Source: Clostridia bacterium (GTDB taxonomy: Bacteria > Bacillota > Clostridia > Oscillospirales > CAG-272). Taken from it: 39,575 nucleotides of DNA. The stretch spans positions 1 to 39,575 of the forward strand of contig JAGASP010000077.1 of assembly GCA_017621695.1 (NCBI GenBank), given 5' to 3'. Made by a program: the position numbers and the translations under genes. The notes below the pieces were generated by a model. That model did no database searches, had not been told where the DNA came from, and was given only the letters and a program-made list of their open reading frames with translations. How positions within the stretch are numbered: the stretch's first letter is position 1; every line of letters begins with the position of its first letter. Positions 14,234-22,853 of this stretch are shown here, in pieces.

Positions 14234-16249
14234 ATGAAATTTACGTGGAAAAAACTGTGTCTGCTTGCTTTGTGTGCATCCATGCTGTTGGGTGCCGTGG
14301 CTTGCGGTGGGCAGGACAGTGGAGACACTGACACCGTTGACTCGGCGAATACAAGCGCTGACGCTGCGGAATCCGATGCGACGACCGATGATGCCGCAAC
14401 CGACGGTACTACAACCGACGATGCAACCGACGATACAACCACCGAAACCAATCCCGAGGATTTTCTTGTCACGGAAACTGACGGAACGGCACAGGTGGTA
14501 ACACCTGACGGACTGAAATACAGCGTGACGGGGTATGCTGAGCGCACGGATAAGGCATCCTTTGCGTTTGACAAAACTCTGAAATATACCTTCCCCGAAG
14601 GTGCTTTCAGTGAGGCATTTAACCGTTTTTCGGTGAGCTACAAGTCCTCCGAGCCTGTTAAGATCACGGTGGCTTACAAGGTTTCTAAGTATGATACTGA
14701 CGACTATTATTTCCTGGAGGCAGGCGAAGGCGTTTTCTCGGGACTCCCGAGCAGCTTTATGAATGCCGCCGAATGCTTTGACATTCAAAGCATTCAGGTT
14801 GAGTCTCTGACGGGAAAGGCTGCTGAGTTTTCCGTCATGAACCTGACCACCGAAACAATCGCTGTTCCCAGAGATTCCCTGTATATCGAAAATGACCGTT
14901 TCAGACTGGGAATTGATCTCGGTTGGGGAGGTACCATCAATTATATCGGTGATAAGAACGAAGACATAAGTGGTCTGACCAATCTTGTCAATAAGCACGA
15001 CACGGGACGTCTGATCCAGCAGTCCTTCTACGGAACAGGCCCTATTCCCGGTGTGTACGAGCCCGGCATTTCCTTTGACAGCCAGTGGGTCTATAACCCC
15101 GTGCAGGGCGGCGATCAGTACAACAATTCCAGCCGTCTGATCGACCTTGTGGTCAAGGAGAATTCTGTTTATATCAAGTCCCAGCCGCAGGACTGGTCGC
15201 TTGACAATAAGCTGACCCCCAGCTATATGGAAAACACCTATACTCTGAAGGATGACCGCATCCAGGTGGACAACCGCTTTACGGACTTTTCGGGGTGGAC
15301 GCATCCCTATGCAGGGCAGGAATTGCCTGCGCTGTATACCGTCAGCTATCTTGACACCTTCGTTTGGTACGACGGTGATGCCTCCTGGACGGGGGATGCT
15401 CTTTCCTCTCGCGGGGATCTGAATTTCTGGGGAGATGCGCAGTACGTAGCAGATTGTACCTTCCTTCTCAAAGAGAAAAACAGCGAAACGTGGTGCGCTT
15501 GGGTGAATCCCTCGGACAATTACGGTCTGGGTCTTTATGTTCCCAACGTGGATCAGTTCAAGGCGGGTCGTTATGAATACAACGGCAGCAAGAGCTCCAA
15601 GGATGGCGCTACCAACTACGTGGCTCCCGTCAATATCATCAAGCTCGTTGCCTTCGAGCCTCTGGAATACAGCTATCTTCTGACCGCAGGAAGCCTGGAG
15701 GATATCCGTGCTACCTTCACGACGCACAAGGATTTCACCACCAATGCCGCCTTGCATAAGAATTATACCAGCACCCGCTTGCCCTCCATCGAGGGTGATC
15801 CCACCAAGCTCGTATTTGACAGCCAGAGCAAGATCAACGCATTGACCAACCCTTTCAGCACCACGGTGGAATATGACGAAGCGCAGCAGGCTGCCAAGCT
15901 GACGGCAGGACCTGATGGAGACACCAACGTGACGGTCAAATACAGCGATTACGTCAGCATCACGGCTGAAACATATAAGATCTTGAAGATCGAATATATG
16001 ATTCCCGAGGATAATTCCACGGGATATTACGAGTGCGATCTCTTCCTGTGTGCGGGCGTGAATACCAATCCCACGGGAGATGCGCGTCTGCGCGAGAACC
16101 TGATTACGGACGGTGAATATCACGTGCTGGAGATCGATCTGTCGACCGCCTCCTTCTGGAAAGGGGACATTCACAGCATCAGATTTGACTATTTTGACTT
16201 TTCCTCTGCGGGAGACGTTATGTACGTCAAGAGCATTACGCTGGAATGA
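14234..16249 (+). CDS. large surface lipoprotein of unknown function
   Basis: A 671-aa secreted lipoprotein. A signal peptide ([19 protein letters not shown]) ends in a lipobox-like Cys, followed by a low-complexity Asp/Thr/Ala linker to about residue 75, typical of a tether through the cell wall. The middle region has a [10 protein letters not shown] segment and many aromatic residues, which recall the beta-sandwich of mutarotase-like carbohydrate proteins. The last 150 residues look like a jelly-roll carbohydrate-binding module. Both comparisons are by feel, not by firm motif. GGAGG precedes the ATG. It is monocistronic, divergent from argF, and ends in a strong terminator. A role in binding or trimming extracellular glycans is plausible but not shown. 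Confidence 0.7.
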   Translation: MKFTWKKLCLLALCASMLLGAVACGGQDSGDTDTVDSANTSADAAESDATTDDAATDGTTTDDATDDTTTETNPEDFLVTETDGTAQVVTPDGLKYSVTGYAERTDKASFAFDKTLKYTFPEGAFSEAFNRFSVSYKSSEPVKITVAYKVSKYDTDDYYFLEAGEGVFSGLPSSFMNAAECFDIQSIQVESLTGKAAEFSVMNLTTETIAVPRDSLYIENDRFRLGIDLGWGGTINYIGDKNEDISGLTNLVNKHDTGRLIQQSFYGTGPIPGVYEPGISFDSQWVYNPVQGGDQYNNSSRLIDLVVKENSVYIKSQPQDWSLDNKLTPSYMENTYTLKDDRIQVDNRFTDFSGWTHPYAGQELPALYTVSYLDTFVWYDGDASWTGDALSSRGDLNFWGDAQYVADCTFLLKEKNSETWCAWVNPSDNYGLGLYVPNVDQFKAGRYEYNGSKSSKDGATNYVAPVNIIKLVAFEPLEYSYLLTAGSLEDIRATFTTHKDFTTNAALHKNYTSTRLPSIEGDPTKLVFDSQSKINALTNPFSTTVEYDEAQQAAKLTAGPDGDTNVTVKYSDYVSITAETYKILKIEYMIPEDNSTGYYECDLFLCAGVNTNPTGDARLRENLITDGEYHVLEIDLSTASFWKGDIHSIRFDYFDFSSAGDVMYVKSITLE

Positions 16250-16270
16250 TGTAAGGTCACTTATAAAAAT

Positions 16271-16300
16271 AAGGGCTGTCCCATGCGGGACAGCCCTTTT
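16271..16300. terminator. bidirectional terminator between the lipoprotein gene and ilvE
   Basis: AAGGGCTGTCCC and GGGACAGCCCTT pair with a four-base loop (16271-16298). A T run follows on the plus strand, and the left flank is A-rich, which serves the convergent ilvE gene. Confidence 0.85.
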
Positions 16301-16316
16301 GTCTACCAAATGAAAA

Positions 16317-17330
16317 TCAATCAATCCGCTTGATCCAGCCCTCGGGGGCTTCAATTTCACCCATCTGAATACCGACCAGCGTCTTATACAGCTTTTCGGT
16401 AATGGGACCCATCTTGTCCATACCGTAGCAGATCTCACGGCCGTGATCCACGATCTTGCCCACGGGGGAGATCACGGCAGCGGTGCCGCAGAGACCGCAC
16501 TCGGCAAACTGATCCAGCTCGTCGATGCGTACCTTGCGCTCCTCTACCTCCAGGCCGAGATATTCTTTGGCCACGAACATGAGGGAGCGGCGGGTGATGG
16601 AGGGCAGGATAGAGTCAGACTTAGGGGTGACCACCTTGCCGTCCTTGGTGATGAGCAGAATATTCGCGCCGCCCGTTTCCTCCAGATAGGTACGGGTTCC
16701 GGCGTCGGGGTACATATTTTCATCATAGCCCTGCTCGTGGGCGTCTACGATGGCATACAGGCTCATGGCGTAGTTGAGACCCGCCTTGATGTGACCCGTG
16801 CCGCGGGGGGCTGCTCTGTCGTAGTCGCTGATGCGAACGGTCAGAGGCTTTACGCCACCCTTGAAGTAGGGACCCACGGGGGTGCAAAAGATGCGGAACT
16901 CAAACTCGTTGGCGGGCTTGACACCCAGAATGGGGTCAGCGCCGAACATGAAGGGACGGACGTACAGGGTCGCACCCGAACCGAAGGGAGGAACCCAATC
17001 GGCGTTGGCGCGGACGGTCTGCACCACGGCGTCCACGAACTTGTCCTCGGGGAACACGGGCATGATCATGCGGCGGCAGGAATCAGCCATGCGAGCCGCG
17101 TTGAGATCGGGACGGAAGCAGACGATGTGGCCGTCCTTGGTGCGGTAGGCCTTCAAACCCTCAAAGCAGGTCTGGGCGTATTGCAGAACGCAGGCGGACT
17201 CGTTCATGGTGATGCTTTCATCGGTGGTGAGCCGTCCTTCGTCCCATGCGCCGTCCTTGTAGCGGGCGACGAAGCGGTAGTCGGTTTTTTGGTAGGCAAA
17301 GCCAAGGTTGCCCCAATCCAGATCTTTCAT
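16317..17330 (-). CDS. ilvE: branched-chain amino acid aminotransferase
   Basis: PLP-dependent fold-type IV transaminase that interconverts leucine, isoleucine and valine with their 2-oxo acids, using glutamate/2-oxoglutarate as partner. The 337 residues fit the longer branched-chain aminotransferase subgroup. Markers are [25 protein letters not shown], the YVRPFMFG block, [15 protein letters not shown] with the predicted Schiff-base Lys182, and [13 protein letters not shown] near the phosphate site. GGAGG lies seven bases before the ATG. It is monocistronic with its own promoter, and no other branched-chain amino acid gene is adjacent. Confidence 0.95.
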   Translation of the reverse strand: MKDLDWGNLGFAYQKTDYRFVARYKDGAWDEGRLTTDESITMNESACVLQYAQTCFEGLKAYRTKDGHIVCFRPDLNAARMADSCRRMIMPVFPEDKFVDAVVQTVRANADWVPPFGSGATLYVRPFMFGADPILGVKPANEFEFRIFCTPVGPYFKGGVKPLTVRISDYDRAAPRGTGHIKAGLNYAMSLYAIVDAHEQGYDENMYPDAGTRTYLEETGGANILLITKDGKVVTPKSDSILPSITRRSLMFVAKEYLGLEVEERKVRIDELDQFAECGLCGTAAVISPVGKIVDHGREICYGMDKMGPITEKLYKTLVGIQMGEIEAPEGWIKRID

Positions 17331-17393
17331 ATGTTACCTCCAACGCAAAGGCGGTTGACCGCAATTTGCATGATTTTGATTTCGTACTTGCAT

Positions 17394-17423
17394 ATTATAG
17401 CACGCAGGCAGGGGGCTTGTCAA
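17394..17423 (-). promoter_or_regulatory. promoter of ilvE
   Basis: On the minus strand TTGACA (17418-17423) and TATAAT (17394-17399) are 18 bp apart. The leader of about 55 nt shows no T-box. Confidence 0.75.
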
Positions 17424-17510
17424 GGGATTTCGGGGATTTTTGCAAGCGACGGCGGATTTTTTATGACAGGCTACACAAACAGGGCAGGGAAAATTTGTGA
17501 AATAGGTTAA

Positions 17511-17539
17511 TGGACAAATGTGGGGGAAAGTGCTATAAT
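17511..17539 (+). promoter_or_regulatory. promoter of the secreted papain-like protein gene
   Basis: TGGACA (17511-17516), a 17-bp spacer and TATAAT (17534-17539). A long AT-rich leader of about 155 nt follows, in which I see no recognisable structure. Confidence 0.7.
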
Positions 17540-17701
17540 ATATATAATGCAAAATGTTGCATGATGCTTCTTCCTTTTGTATAAAACGGAGAAAAAGCAA
17601 AACACGGTGGAAATCCTGCAATTTTTTCCGTTTTCATTTGTTATTGCATATAAAGAGGGACTTTTACAAGAACCTCAAATATACAGTAAAGGAGAAAAAA
17701 C

Positions 17702-20254
17702 ATGAAAAAACGCACCCTGAAAGCCATTGGTTTCCTGATGACGCTGGTGATGCTCTTTGGACTCGTAACGGCATACCCGACGATGAGCGCTGAGGAACCC
17801 GTGCTCGACGCGGAGCAGCTCTTGCCCGATGCAATGCAAGAAGTGACTGTTCCGGCAGAACCGTCTTTGCCCACCGAGATCCCGACCGAGCTGATCTCAG
17901 ACAGCAAGATTGCAGAAGCCGGTCACGTGCGCCGTTTGCCGCAAGCGGAGGGCGACATGAACACCGTCATGCTGGCCAACGAGGACGGCACGCACTCCAT
18001 GTACCTGTTTTCTTATCCGGTAAAATACACGGGCGAGAACGGTAATGTGTACGACAAGAGCAACCGCCTCACGGCGCACAGTAGAAGCGGCTACGCTTAC
18101 GTCAACGAGGAGAATGACATTCAGACCCATCTGCCCACCGATATTACCAAGAATCCCGTGATGCTAACCTACGGGGATTATGCCGTGGCCACCTATATCG
18201 GCACGGAATCTCTCAGGTCTACGGCGCAACTGCAAAACGAAAACACCGTCCTGTACACAGGTGCTTTCGGTGCAGATACCGCCGTTCGGTACACGGCTGA
18301 TTTCAGCGGCTACAAGGAGGACGTGATCCTGTACTCCTCCTCCGCGCCCACGAGCTTCATCTTCCTTCTGCGCCCTGCCGGCCTTGTGCCCGTGGCAGAG
18401 AATGGAGTGATCCGCTATCAGGATAAGGACACGGGGGAGACCGTGCTGACCACCTCGCCGTTCTATATCTATGACAGCGCCGAGAACCCCAACAGCTATA
18501 TCGACACGGATTTTAGCTTGGAGGAGCTCACGGGCGGTATCTACGTGCTGACTGTGACACTGGATGCCGCATATTTGGCCACCGAGGGGCTGACGTATCC
18601 CATTTATGTGGATCCATCGGTGTATTATGCATCTACGGGAGACGTGGAGACCACCGCCGTGTATTCCGGTTCTACCATGTTGAATCAACCCTGCGGCAAC
18701 GAGCTGTATCACTATGTCGGTTATCGCGAAATGCCCTACAGCCAAGGACGAATGCTGGTTCGCTTGAATGCCTTGAAGGATAACGTGCTTTTCCGCTCCT
18801 TGTCTGCGGATCAGGTGACCTCCGTAACGCTGAATCTGATGTCGGCGGGCGGAGGGAGCAGTCCTGCTGTGATTCATATGTATCAATTTAGCGGCGACCC
18901 GGAATGGACGCCGACGGGAGCCAATTGGAGTGAATCACACGGATCTTCCTTTACGGTACCGTATTGTCGTGCTGACTTGACTACGAGCTCTGGAAGCTGC
19001 GCGTTGGATATAACGAAGATTGCCCAAGGATGGGTTGGCTTTGACAGTGTTGCTACCACCAAAGCCTCCCAAGGAATCATTCTGCTCAACAGCAATTCTG
19101 TTTATCCCGAGTTCTCCCGCCGCTTTTACGGCTCGCAAAGCTTTACGGGCGTGTTGCCTACGGTGACGGTGACGTATAGGCCGGTGATTGAGGATGGGAC
19201 GTATTTTATTGTGAATCAAGAAACCAATCACAGCTTACAAGCTGTTGTGGATGATAATGATACGCCGAGCGAGGAAGATGACAGCCTCTATGCTGTAGCC
19301 AATACTTTTTACGGAAACGAAAGTTGCCAATGGACGTTTACGCTCCAACCTACCGGATACTATACCATCCAATCCGTAGGAAGCGGTCTGTATTTGAGCG
19401 TTCCAAGTAATGATACTACAGGCGTAGGCGGTATAACTTTGAGCGGATCCGCTACCGCGCGCGGCTCGTTTTGGGCTGTCATTCCTACCGATCGCGGAGG
19501 ATATGCTTTGATGGCGAGTCCCGTTGCCTCAAATTCCGGTGGGCAAGTGACCCGAGTTCTGTCATTGCCCTCTGCGAACGCTTCCGGCGGTACGGTAGGG
19601 CAGTATACATATGTAAATGAGCCTAATGGAGATAATCAGCAGGACGAGTGGTTTATTGGGTTTACTACCAGATTGGAGCCGCAGAAGACTGGTATTAGAT
19701 GTTGGGTTGCTGTAGCACGTATGGTGAGTATGAATTATTTGATTTCTTCTATATCGCAAGATTCGGCTGCGGTATATGTCAAATTGGGTATTGAAACTAC
19801 CAATCCTACTGAGGAACAATTAAATGCAGAATATAACACAAAGGGCGGGAATGTATATCAAACAGAGCAAGCGCTAGAGTATATTATGGGATCTCATAAT
19901 GTATATTCTGCGTGGAAAAAAATATATAACCAAAATACTTTAGCAAGTTTGCTTGATTTGTCAGTGCCAATTATTTTGTCGCGTGGTGTCTATTCGGAAG
20001 ATGGAACTAGGCGTAGCGGACATTGTACGGTCGTATACGATTGTTATTTGAATGACAGTGGTGTATATGTTTTTAAAGTATTCGATCCATTGAATGTTAA
20101 CATTGGAAGTGAGTATGAAATGACATATCAGGAAATATGTGAAGGGGAGAGCTTTCCTACAGTGGAATATGGTGAATGCAAGTATATTTGGGACGGTATT
20201 GTGGTAGTTGAAGAAGGCGATTATTTAAATACAATTGATTGGGTTGGAGTATAA
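17702..20254 (+). CDS. secreted WapA-like/DNRLRE protein with beta-trefoil and papain-like peptidase C-terminus
   Basis: An 850-aa exported protein. Residues 1-30 are a signal peptide. About 80-300 resemble the N-terminal module of WapA/RHS-type wall proteins (YPVKYTGENGNVYDKSNRL, then AYVNEENDIQTHLP). About 320-490 look like a DNRLRE beta-sandwich. About 495-650 look like a ricin-type beta-trefoil (GTYFIVNQETNHSLQA, YTIQSVGSGLYLSV). The end is a papain-like cysteine peptidase domain with Cys667 (GIRCWVAVARM), His774 (SGHCTVVYDC) and Asp795 (VFDPLN). Hand counts give about 57% GC at 18061-18120 but 37-38% at 19741-19860, so the tail looks acquired. A lipoprotein follows 20 bases later, as a toxin tip and immunity gene would be arranged. 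A plain secreted protease is the alternative. Confidence 0.72.
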   Translation: MKKRTLKAIGFLMTLVMLFGLVTAYPTMSAEEPVLDAEQLLPDAMQEVTVPAEPSLPTEIPTELISDSKIAEAGHVRRLPQAEGDMNTVMLANEDGTHSMYLFSYPVKYTGENGNVYDKSNRLTAHSRSGYAYVNEENDIQTHLPTDITKNPVMLTYGDYAVATYIGTESLRSTAQLQNENTVLYTGAFGADTAVRYTADFSGYKEDVILYSSSAPTSFIFLLRPAGLVPVAENGVIRYQDKDTGETVLTTSPFYIYDSAENPNSYIDTDFSLEELTGGIYVLTVTLDAAYLATEGLTYPIYVDPSVYYASTGDVETTAVYSGSTMLNQPCGNELYHYVGYREMPYSQGRMLVRLNALKDNVLFRSLSADQVTSVTLNLMSAGGGSSPAVIHMYQFSGDPEWTPTGANWSESHGSSFTVPYCRADLTTSSGSCALDITKIAQGWVGFDSVATTKASQGIILLNSNSVYPEFSRRFYGSQSFTGVLPTVTVTYRPVIEDGTYFIVNQETNHSLQAVVDDNDTPSEEDDSLYAVANTFYGNESCQWTFTLQPTGYYTIQSVGSGLYLSVPSNDTTGVGGITLSGSATARGSFWAVIPTDRGGYALMASPVASNSGGQVTRVLSLPSANASGGTVGQYTYVNEPNGDNQQDEWFIGFTTRLEPQKTGIRCWVAVARMVSMNYLISSISQDSAAVYVKLGIETTNPTEEQLNAEYNTKGGNVYQTEQALEYIMGSHNVYSAWKKIYNQNTLASLLDLSVPIILSRGVYSEDGTRRSGHCTVVYDCYLNDSGVYVFKVFDPLNVNIGSEYEMTYQEICEGESFPTVEYGECKYIWDGIVVVEEGDYLNTIDWVGV

Positions 20255-20274
20255 GTAAGGGAGGACACCAAATA

Positions 20275-21066
20275 ATGAAAAAAATTTTGATGAATGTATT
20301 GTTGGTTGCTTTAATTATGATATCCACGGCTTGTCAATATAGCTCAAATAATCTTCAGTCTGAAACACAAGAAACTGATGAGATTGAAACACAAGAACCT
20401 GATGAGATTGAAACACAAGAACCTCTGGAAACATTATACGAGCCATATTTGGCGATTACTTCTGAAGAATGGAAATTACTGAATCGAATTGACCAAGATC
20501 ACGATGACATTACATTAGCGGGTAAGACTGTGGAAAAAATCTGCGCTTTTGCTGGAGTGTTTGAAGAAGATTTTGCTGAAGTTTTGACCGGAAATATCCA
20601 AGCAGGGCTAAGGTACATAATATTGGGAGATTTAGAGGAGGAGGCAATTCAAGTTTTGGTGGATGAAGACGGTGTTGCAAATATACGGCATTATAACTAT
20701 GCGGTAGGGGATTCTTTTTTTGCCGATTTCAAGCTAATTAATTCAAGCCTTGAAATGTTTGGGAAACAGTGTTTTCTCTACGAGATCGTTTGTTTTGATG
20801 GACAAGTGGCGCACATGGCAACCGTAAACTATTTGGTAACCGACCAAGGTGTTTTCGTGAAATATTATAGTTCTCCGACAACGGAGCCTCTTGTATTCAC
20901 CGAAGATGATTATCAATTTTTGGCGGCTGCGTACGAGAAGTTTATAGATGATCCCACGATGAATTCGGAGCCCGGAAATGTGTTTCAGGCAAGTATGAAA
21001 TTTCATGATTTCATCAAAGATAATGCACTCGTGGAAAAATACAGCCAAGAAACTACTACTGAATAA
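20275..21066 (+). CDS. small lipoprotein downstream of the papain-like protein (possible immunity or inhibitor)
   Basis: A 263-aa protein with a lipoprotein signal (KKILMNVLLVALIMISTAC), a Glu/Thr-rich tether, and an unrecognised acidic globular domain of about 200 residues. The tether is encoded by a perfect-phase 24-bp tandem repeat (20362-20385, 20386-20409 and a partial third copy) giving ETQEPDEI units. ATG 20275 follows GGGAGGA; the frame upstream overlaps the previous stop. It is AT-rich (about 37% GC at 20461-20520), matching the tail of the gene before it, so the two probably arrived together. Its surface location and co-expression fit protection against the neighbour's peptidase, but no sequence motif proves this. 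Confidence 0.7.
   Translation: MKKILMNVLLVALIMISTACQYSSNNLQSETQETDEIETQEPDEIETQEPLETLYEPYLAITSEEWKLLNRIDQDHDDITLAGKTVEKICAFAGVFEEDFAEVLTGNIQAGLRYIILGDLEEEAIQVLVDEDGVANIRHYNYAVGDSFFADFKLINSSLEMFGKQCFLYEIVCFDGQVAHMATVNYLVTDQGVFVKYYSSPTTEPLVFTEDDYQFLAAAYEKFIDDPTMNSEPGNVFQASMKFHDFIKDNALVEKYSQETTTE
20362..20424 (+). repeat. 24-bp in-frame tandem repeat
   Basis: Two full units and a 15-bp partial unit, nearly identical, encode ETQE-(T/P)-DEI repeats in the lipoprotein linker. The copy number could vary between strains by slippage. Confidence 0.8.
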
Positions 21067-21078
21067 TTCCAATAACAT

Positions 21079-21104
21079 GGGGAACCCTCGCGGTTCCCCT
21101 TCTT
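21079..21104 (+). terminator. terminator of the AT-rich gene pair
   Basis: GGGGAACC and GGTTCCCC pair across a five-base loop (21079-21099) and are followed by TTCTT. The -35 box of the next gene starts inside this tail at 21103. Confidence 0.75.
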
Positions 21105-21131
21105 GACATTCTTCGCCCCTTGTGCTATAAT
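21103..21131 (+). promoter_or_regulatory. promoter of the YbaK-family gene
   Basis: TTGACA (21103-21108), a 17-bp spacer and TATAAT (21126-21131). Confidence 0.85.
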
Positions 21132-21161
21132 GTCCCCATCAAAGTTTCAAAGGAGCCTGCC

Positions 21162-21632
21162 ATGTCCATCGAAAAAGTCAGAGCTTTCATGAAAGAGCGC
21201 GGTTATGCTCACCGCATCCAAGAATTTTCCGTCTCCAGCGCCACCGTGGAGCTGGCCGCCGCCGCGCTGGGCTGCGAGGGCTGTCGCATCGCCAAGACCC
21301 TGTCCTTTGCCATCGGAGAACGCACGATTCTCATTGTCGCCGCAGGGGATGCCCGCATTGACAACCCCAAGTATAAGGCCTATTTCGGCACCAAGGCAAA
21401 AATGCTGTCCCACGAGGAAGCTCCCGTTCGCGTGGGGCACGCTGTGGGCGGTGTCTGCCCCTTTGCCGTCAACGAGGGCGTGGAGGTGTATCTGGACGAA
21501 TCCCTCAAACGATTTGAGACGGTTTTTCCTGCCTGCGGAAGCAGTAACAGTGCCATTGAGTTGACTTTGGGCGAATTGGAGGATTTGACCAAGCCTTCGG
21601 TCTGGGTGGACGTGTGCAAGCTGCCCGAATGA
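21162..21632 (+). CDS. YbaK/EbsC-family aminoacyl-tRNA deacylase
   Basis: A 156-aa member of the YbaK/ProX superfamily. These proteins hydrolyse wrongly charged tRNAs in trans, for example Cys-tRNA-Pro or Ala-tRNA-Pro. The GCEGCRIAKTLSF segment carries the conserved Lys of the family. GDARIDNPKYKAYFG and VGGVCPFAVNEGVEVYLDESL are the other conserved blocks, the latter being the VGGxxPF substrate pocket. ATG 21162 follows AAAGGAG at a normal distance. It is monocistronic between two unrelated units. Which amino acid-tRNA pair it edits cannot be decided from sequence alone. Confidence 0.9.
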   Translation: MSIEKVRAFMKERGYAHRIQEFSVSSATVELAAAALGCEGCRIAKTLSFAIGERTILIVAAGDARIDNPKYKAYFGTKAKMLSHEEAPVRVGHAVGGVCPFAVNEGVEVYLDESLKRFETVFPACGSSNSAIELTLGELEDLTKPSVWVDVCKLPE

Positions 21633-21722
21633 GCAGGGAAGGGCAAAATTTCACATAAAAATATACCCCTTTTGTTCGCCTTTGTTCAATCCGTCAAAAC
21701 GCGTAAATTTCTCAAAACACCC

Positions 21723-21751
21723 TTGACAAAAAATCGGGTTTGTGATAGAAT
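21723..21751 (+). promoter_or_regulatory. promoter of the purine operon
   Basis: TTGACA (21723-21728), a 17-bp spacer and TAGAAT (21746-21751). It is the only strong promoter seen ahead of purE, about 440 bases before its start codon, and it reads directly into the ZTP riboswitch. Confidence 0.85.
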
Positions 21752-21757
21752 AATATC

Positions 21758-21924
21758 GTATTTGGGAATTCGATTTCTGCGACTGACGGATGAGTGGAGA
21801 TATACCACAGTGGAACAGAAATCAGCAGGGACGAGGCATCTTGTCCGTCCTATATAGCCGACCGTCTGGGCACACTTATACCGCACGCAGTTATGCGCGG
21901 ATAAGTGCGCCCTTTTGTATTTTT
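21758..21924 (+). promoter_or_regulatory. ZTP/ZMP (pfl-type) riboswitch with an intrinsic terminator
   Basis: The 5' half has helix GATTTCTG/CAGAAATC (21772-21779 with 21816-21823). It encloses GACTGACGG, a GTGG/CCAC stem (21794-21797 with 21805-21808) and GTGGAAC. The 3' half ends in CCGACCGTCTGGGCA (21858-21872), the hallmark of the pfl motif. GGGCACACTTAT (21868-21879), which overlaps that conserved end, also pairs with ATAAGTGCGCCC (21901-21912) to make a terminator followed by a T run. Binding of ZMP/ZTP, which build up when 10-formyl-THF is short, should prevent the terminator and switch on the purine operon. The genes downstream fit this class exactly. Confidence 0.9.
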
Positions 21925-21965
21925 CCGCGATCCATGTCCAATCAGTGAGGTGCATTCCGTTGATG

Positions 21966-22070
21966 GTCATCCTGAGCGAGGCCGCCGGCCGAGTCGAAGG
22001 ATCTCGCATTCAATGGGTGCAGCTCTCTAGGAGATCCTTCGGCTCGGCTGTCAGCCTCGCTCAGGATGAC
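21966..22070. repeat. 105-bp inverted repeat with CATCCTGAGCGAG ends
   Basis: GTCATCCTGAGCGAG (21966-21980) is perfectly complementary to 22056-22070. An inner GTCGAAGGATCTC/GAGATCCTTCGGC pair extends the hairpin. It lies between the riboswitch terminator and purE, inside the purine transcript. No frame in it is credible. Confidence 0.75.
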
Positions 22071-22110
22071 GGTGTGATTGACAGGAACCTCTTACCAAAA
22101 CATATTTTTA

Positions 22111-22170
22111 AAAAGTTTTTGAAGGGTTCCAAGGGAAACTTTTTTCAAAAAGTTTCCCTTGGCGTACCCC
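22111..22170. repeat. AAGGGAAACTT-type palindrome, inverted copy
   Basis: A near-perfect 30-base palindrome at 22131-22160 is followed by GGCGTACCCC, the reverse of the GGAGTACGC end seen at 30206 and 35480. It sits just before the purE ribosome binding site. Confidence 0.65.
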
Positions 22171-22189
22171 TTATACATGGAGGTATCAT

Positions 22190-22684
22190 ATGAAAAAAGT
22201 CGGTATTATCATGGGAAGTGACAGCGATCTGCCGATCGTCAGAAAGGCGATGGATATGCTGTCTTCTTTTAATGTCCCTTATGAGGTACACGTGTACTCT
22301 GCCCACAGAACCCCCGACGAGGCAGGGCAGTTTGCCGCCGCCGCCCGCGAGAACGGCTTCGGCGTATTGATCGCCGCCGCAGGCATGGCCGCCCATCTGG
22401 CGGGTGCTGTTGCCGCGCGCACCTCGTTGCCTGTCATCGGCATTCCCTGCAAATCGTCAGCTCTCGACGGCATTGACGCTCTTTTGTCTACCGTACAGAT
22501 GCCTACGGGTGTCCCTGTTGCCACGGTAGCTATCAACGGAGCCGCCAATGCCGCTTTGCTTGCTATCCAGATCCTCGGTGTATCGGATCCCGAGATCGCC
22601 GCCCGCTTGGACGAAAAGAAAGCCAAGGACGCCGCCGCCGTGCTGGCCAAGGATGCCGCGCTGCAGGAAGAGCTGAACGGTTGA
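22190..22684 (+). CDS. purE: 5-(carboxyamino)imidazole ribonucleotide mutase (class I PurE)
   Basis: Moves the carboxyl group from N5-CAIR to give CAIR in purine synthesis. The 164 residues show the class I pattern: MGSDSDLPIVRKAMDML, YEVHVYSAHRTPDE, IAAAGMAAHLAGAVAA, LPVIGIPCKSSALDGIDALLSTVQMPTGVPVATVAINGA (quoted here in part as VQMPTGVPVATVAINGA). GGAGG lies six bases before the ATG. It is the first gene of the purine operon. No purK, which normally supplies N5-CAIR, is present in the window. Confidence 0.96.
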   Translation: MKKVGIIMGSDSDLPIVRKAMDMLSSFNVPYEVHVYSAHRTPDEAGQFAAAARENGFGVLIAAAGMAAHLAGAVAARTSLPVIGIPCKSSALDGIDALLSTVQMPTGVPVATVAINGAANAALLAIQILGVSDPEIAARLDEKKAKDAAAVLAKDAALQEELNG

Positions 22685-22691
22685 TTTTTTG

Positions 22692-22743
22692 ATGGGGCGT
22701 TGCCCCATACCCCACGTAAACCCTTTTTGAAAAAGGGTTTACG
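22692..22743. repeat. two consecutive palindromes between purE and purC
   Basis: A 17-base hairpin (22692-22708, ATGGGGC/GCCCCAT) is followed by a 29-base hairpin (22715-22743, CGTAAACCC.../GGGTTTACG). The second is followed by AAAAACTTTTTTGG, resembling the dispersed AACTTTTT element. They may attenuate or stabilise the transcript between the two genes. Confidence 0.65.
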
Positions 22744-22853
22744 GATCCCAAAAACTTTTTTGGCGATCAAAACAATTCGGCTATGTGCCGCCATATCCCG
22801 GAAGGGAACTGAGCTTTGTAAATCTTAATTCAAAAAATAAAGGAGAAACCACC

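Noticed and set aside
14042-16438. Upstream extension of the argF frame to 1131 residues
   Set aside because: It would cover the argF promoter, the divergent promoter and a clear plus-strand lipoprotein gene. The OTCase family starts at MISLYN.
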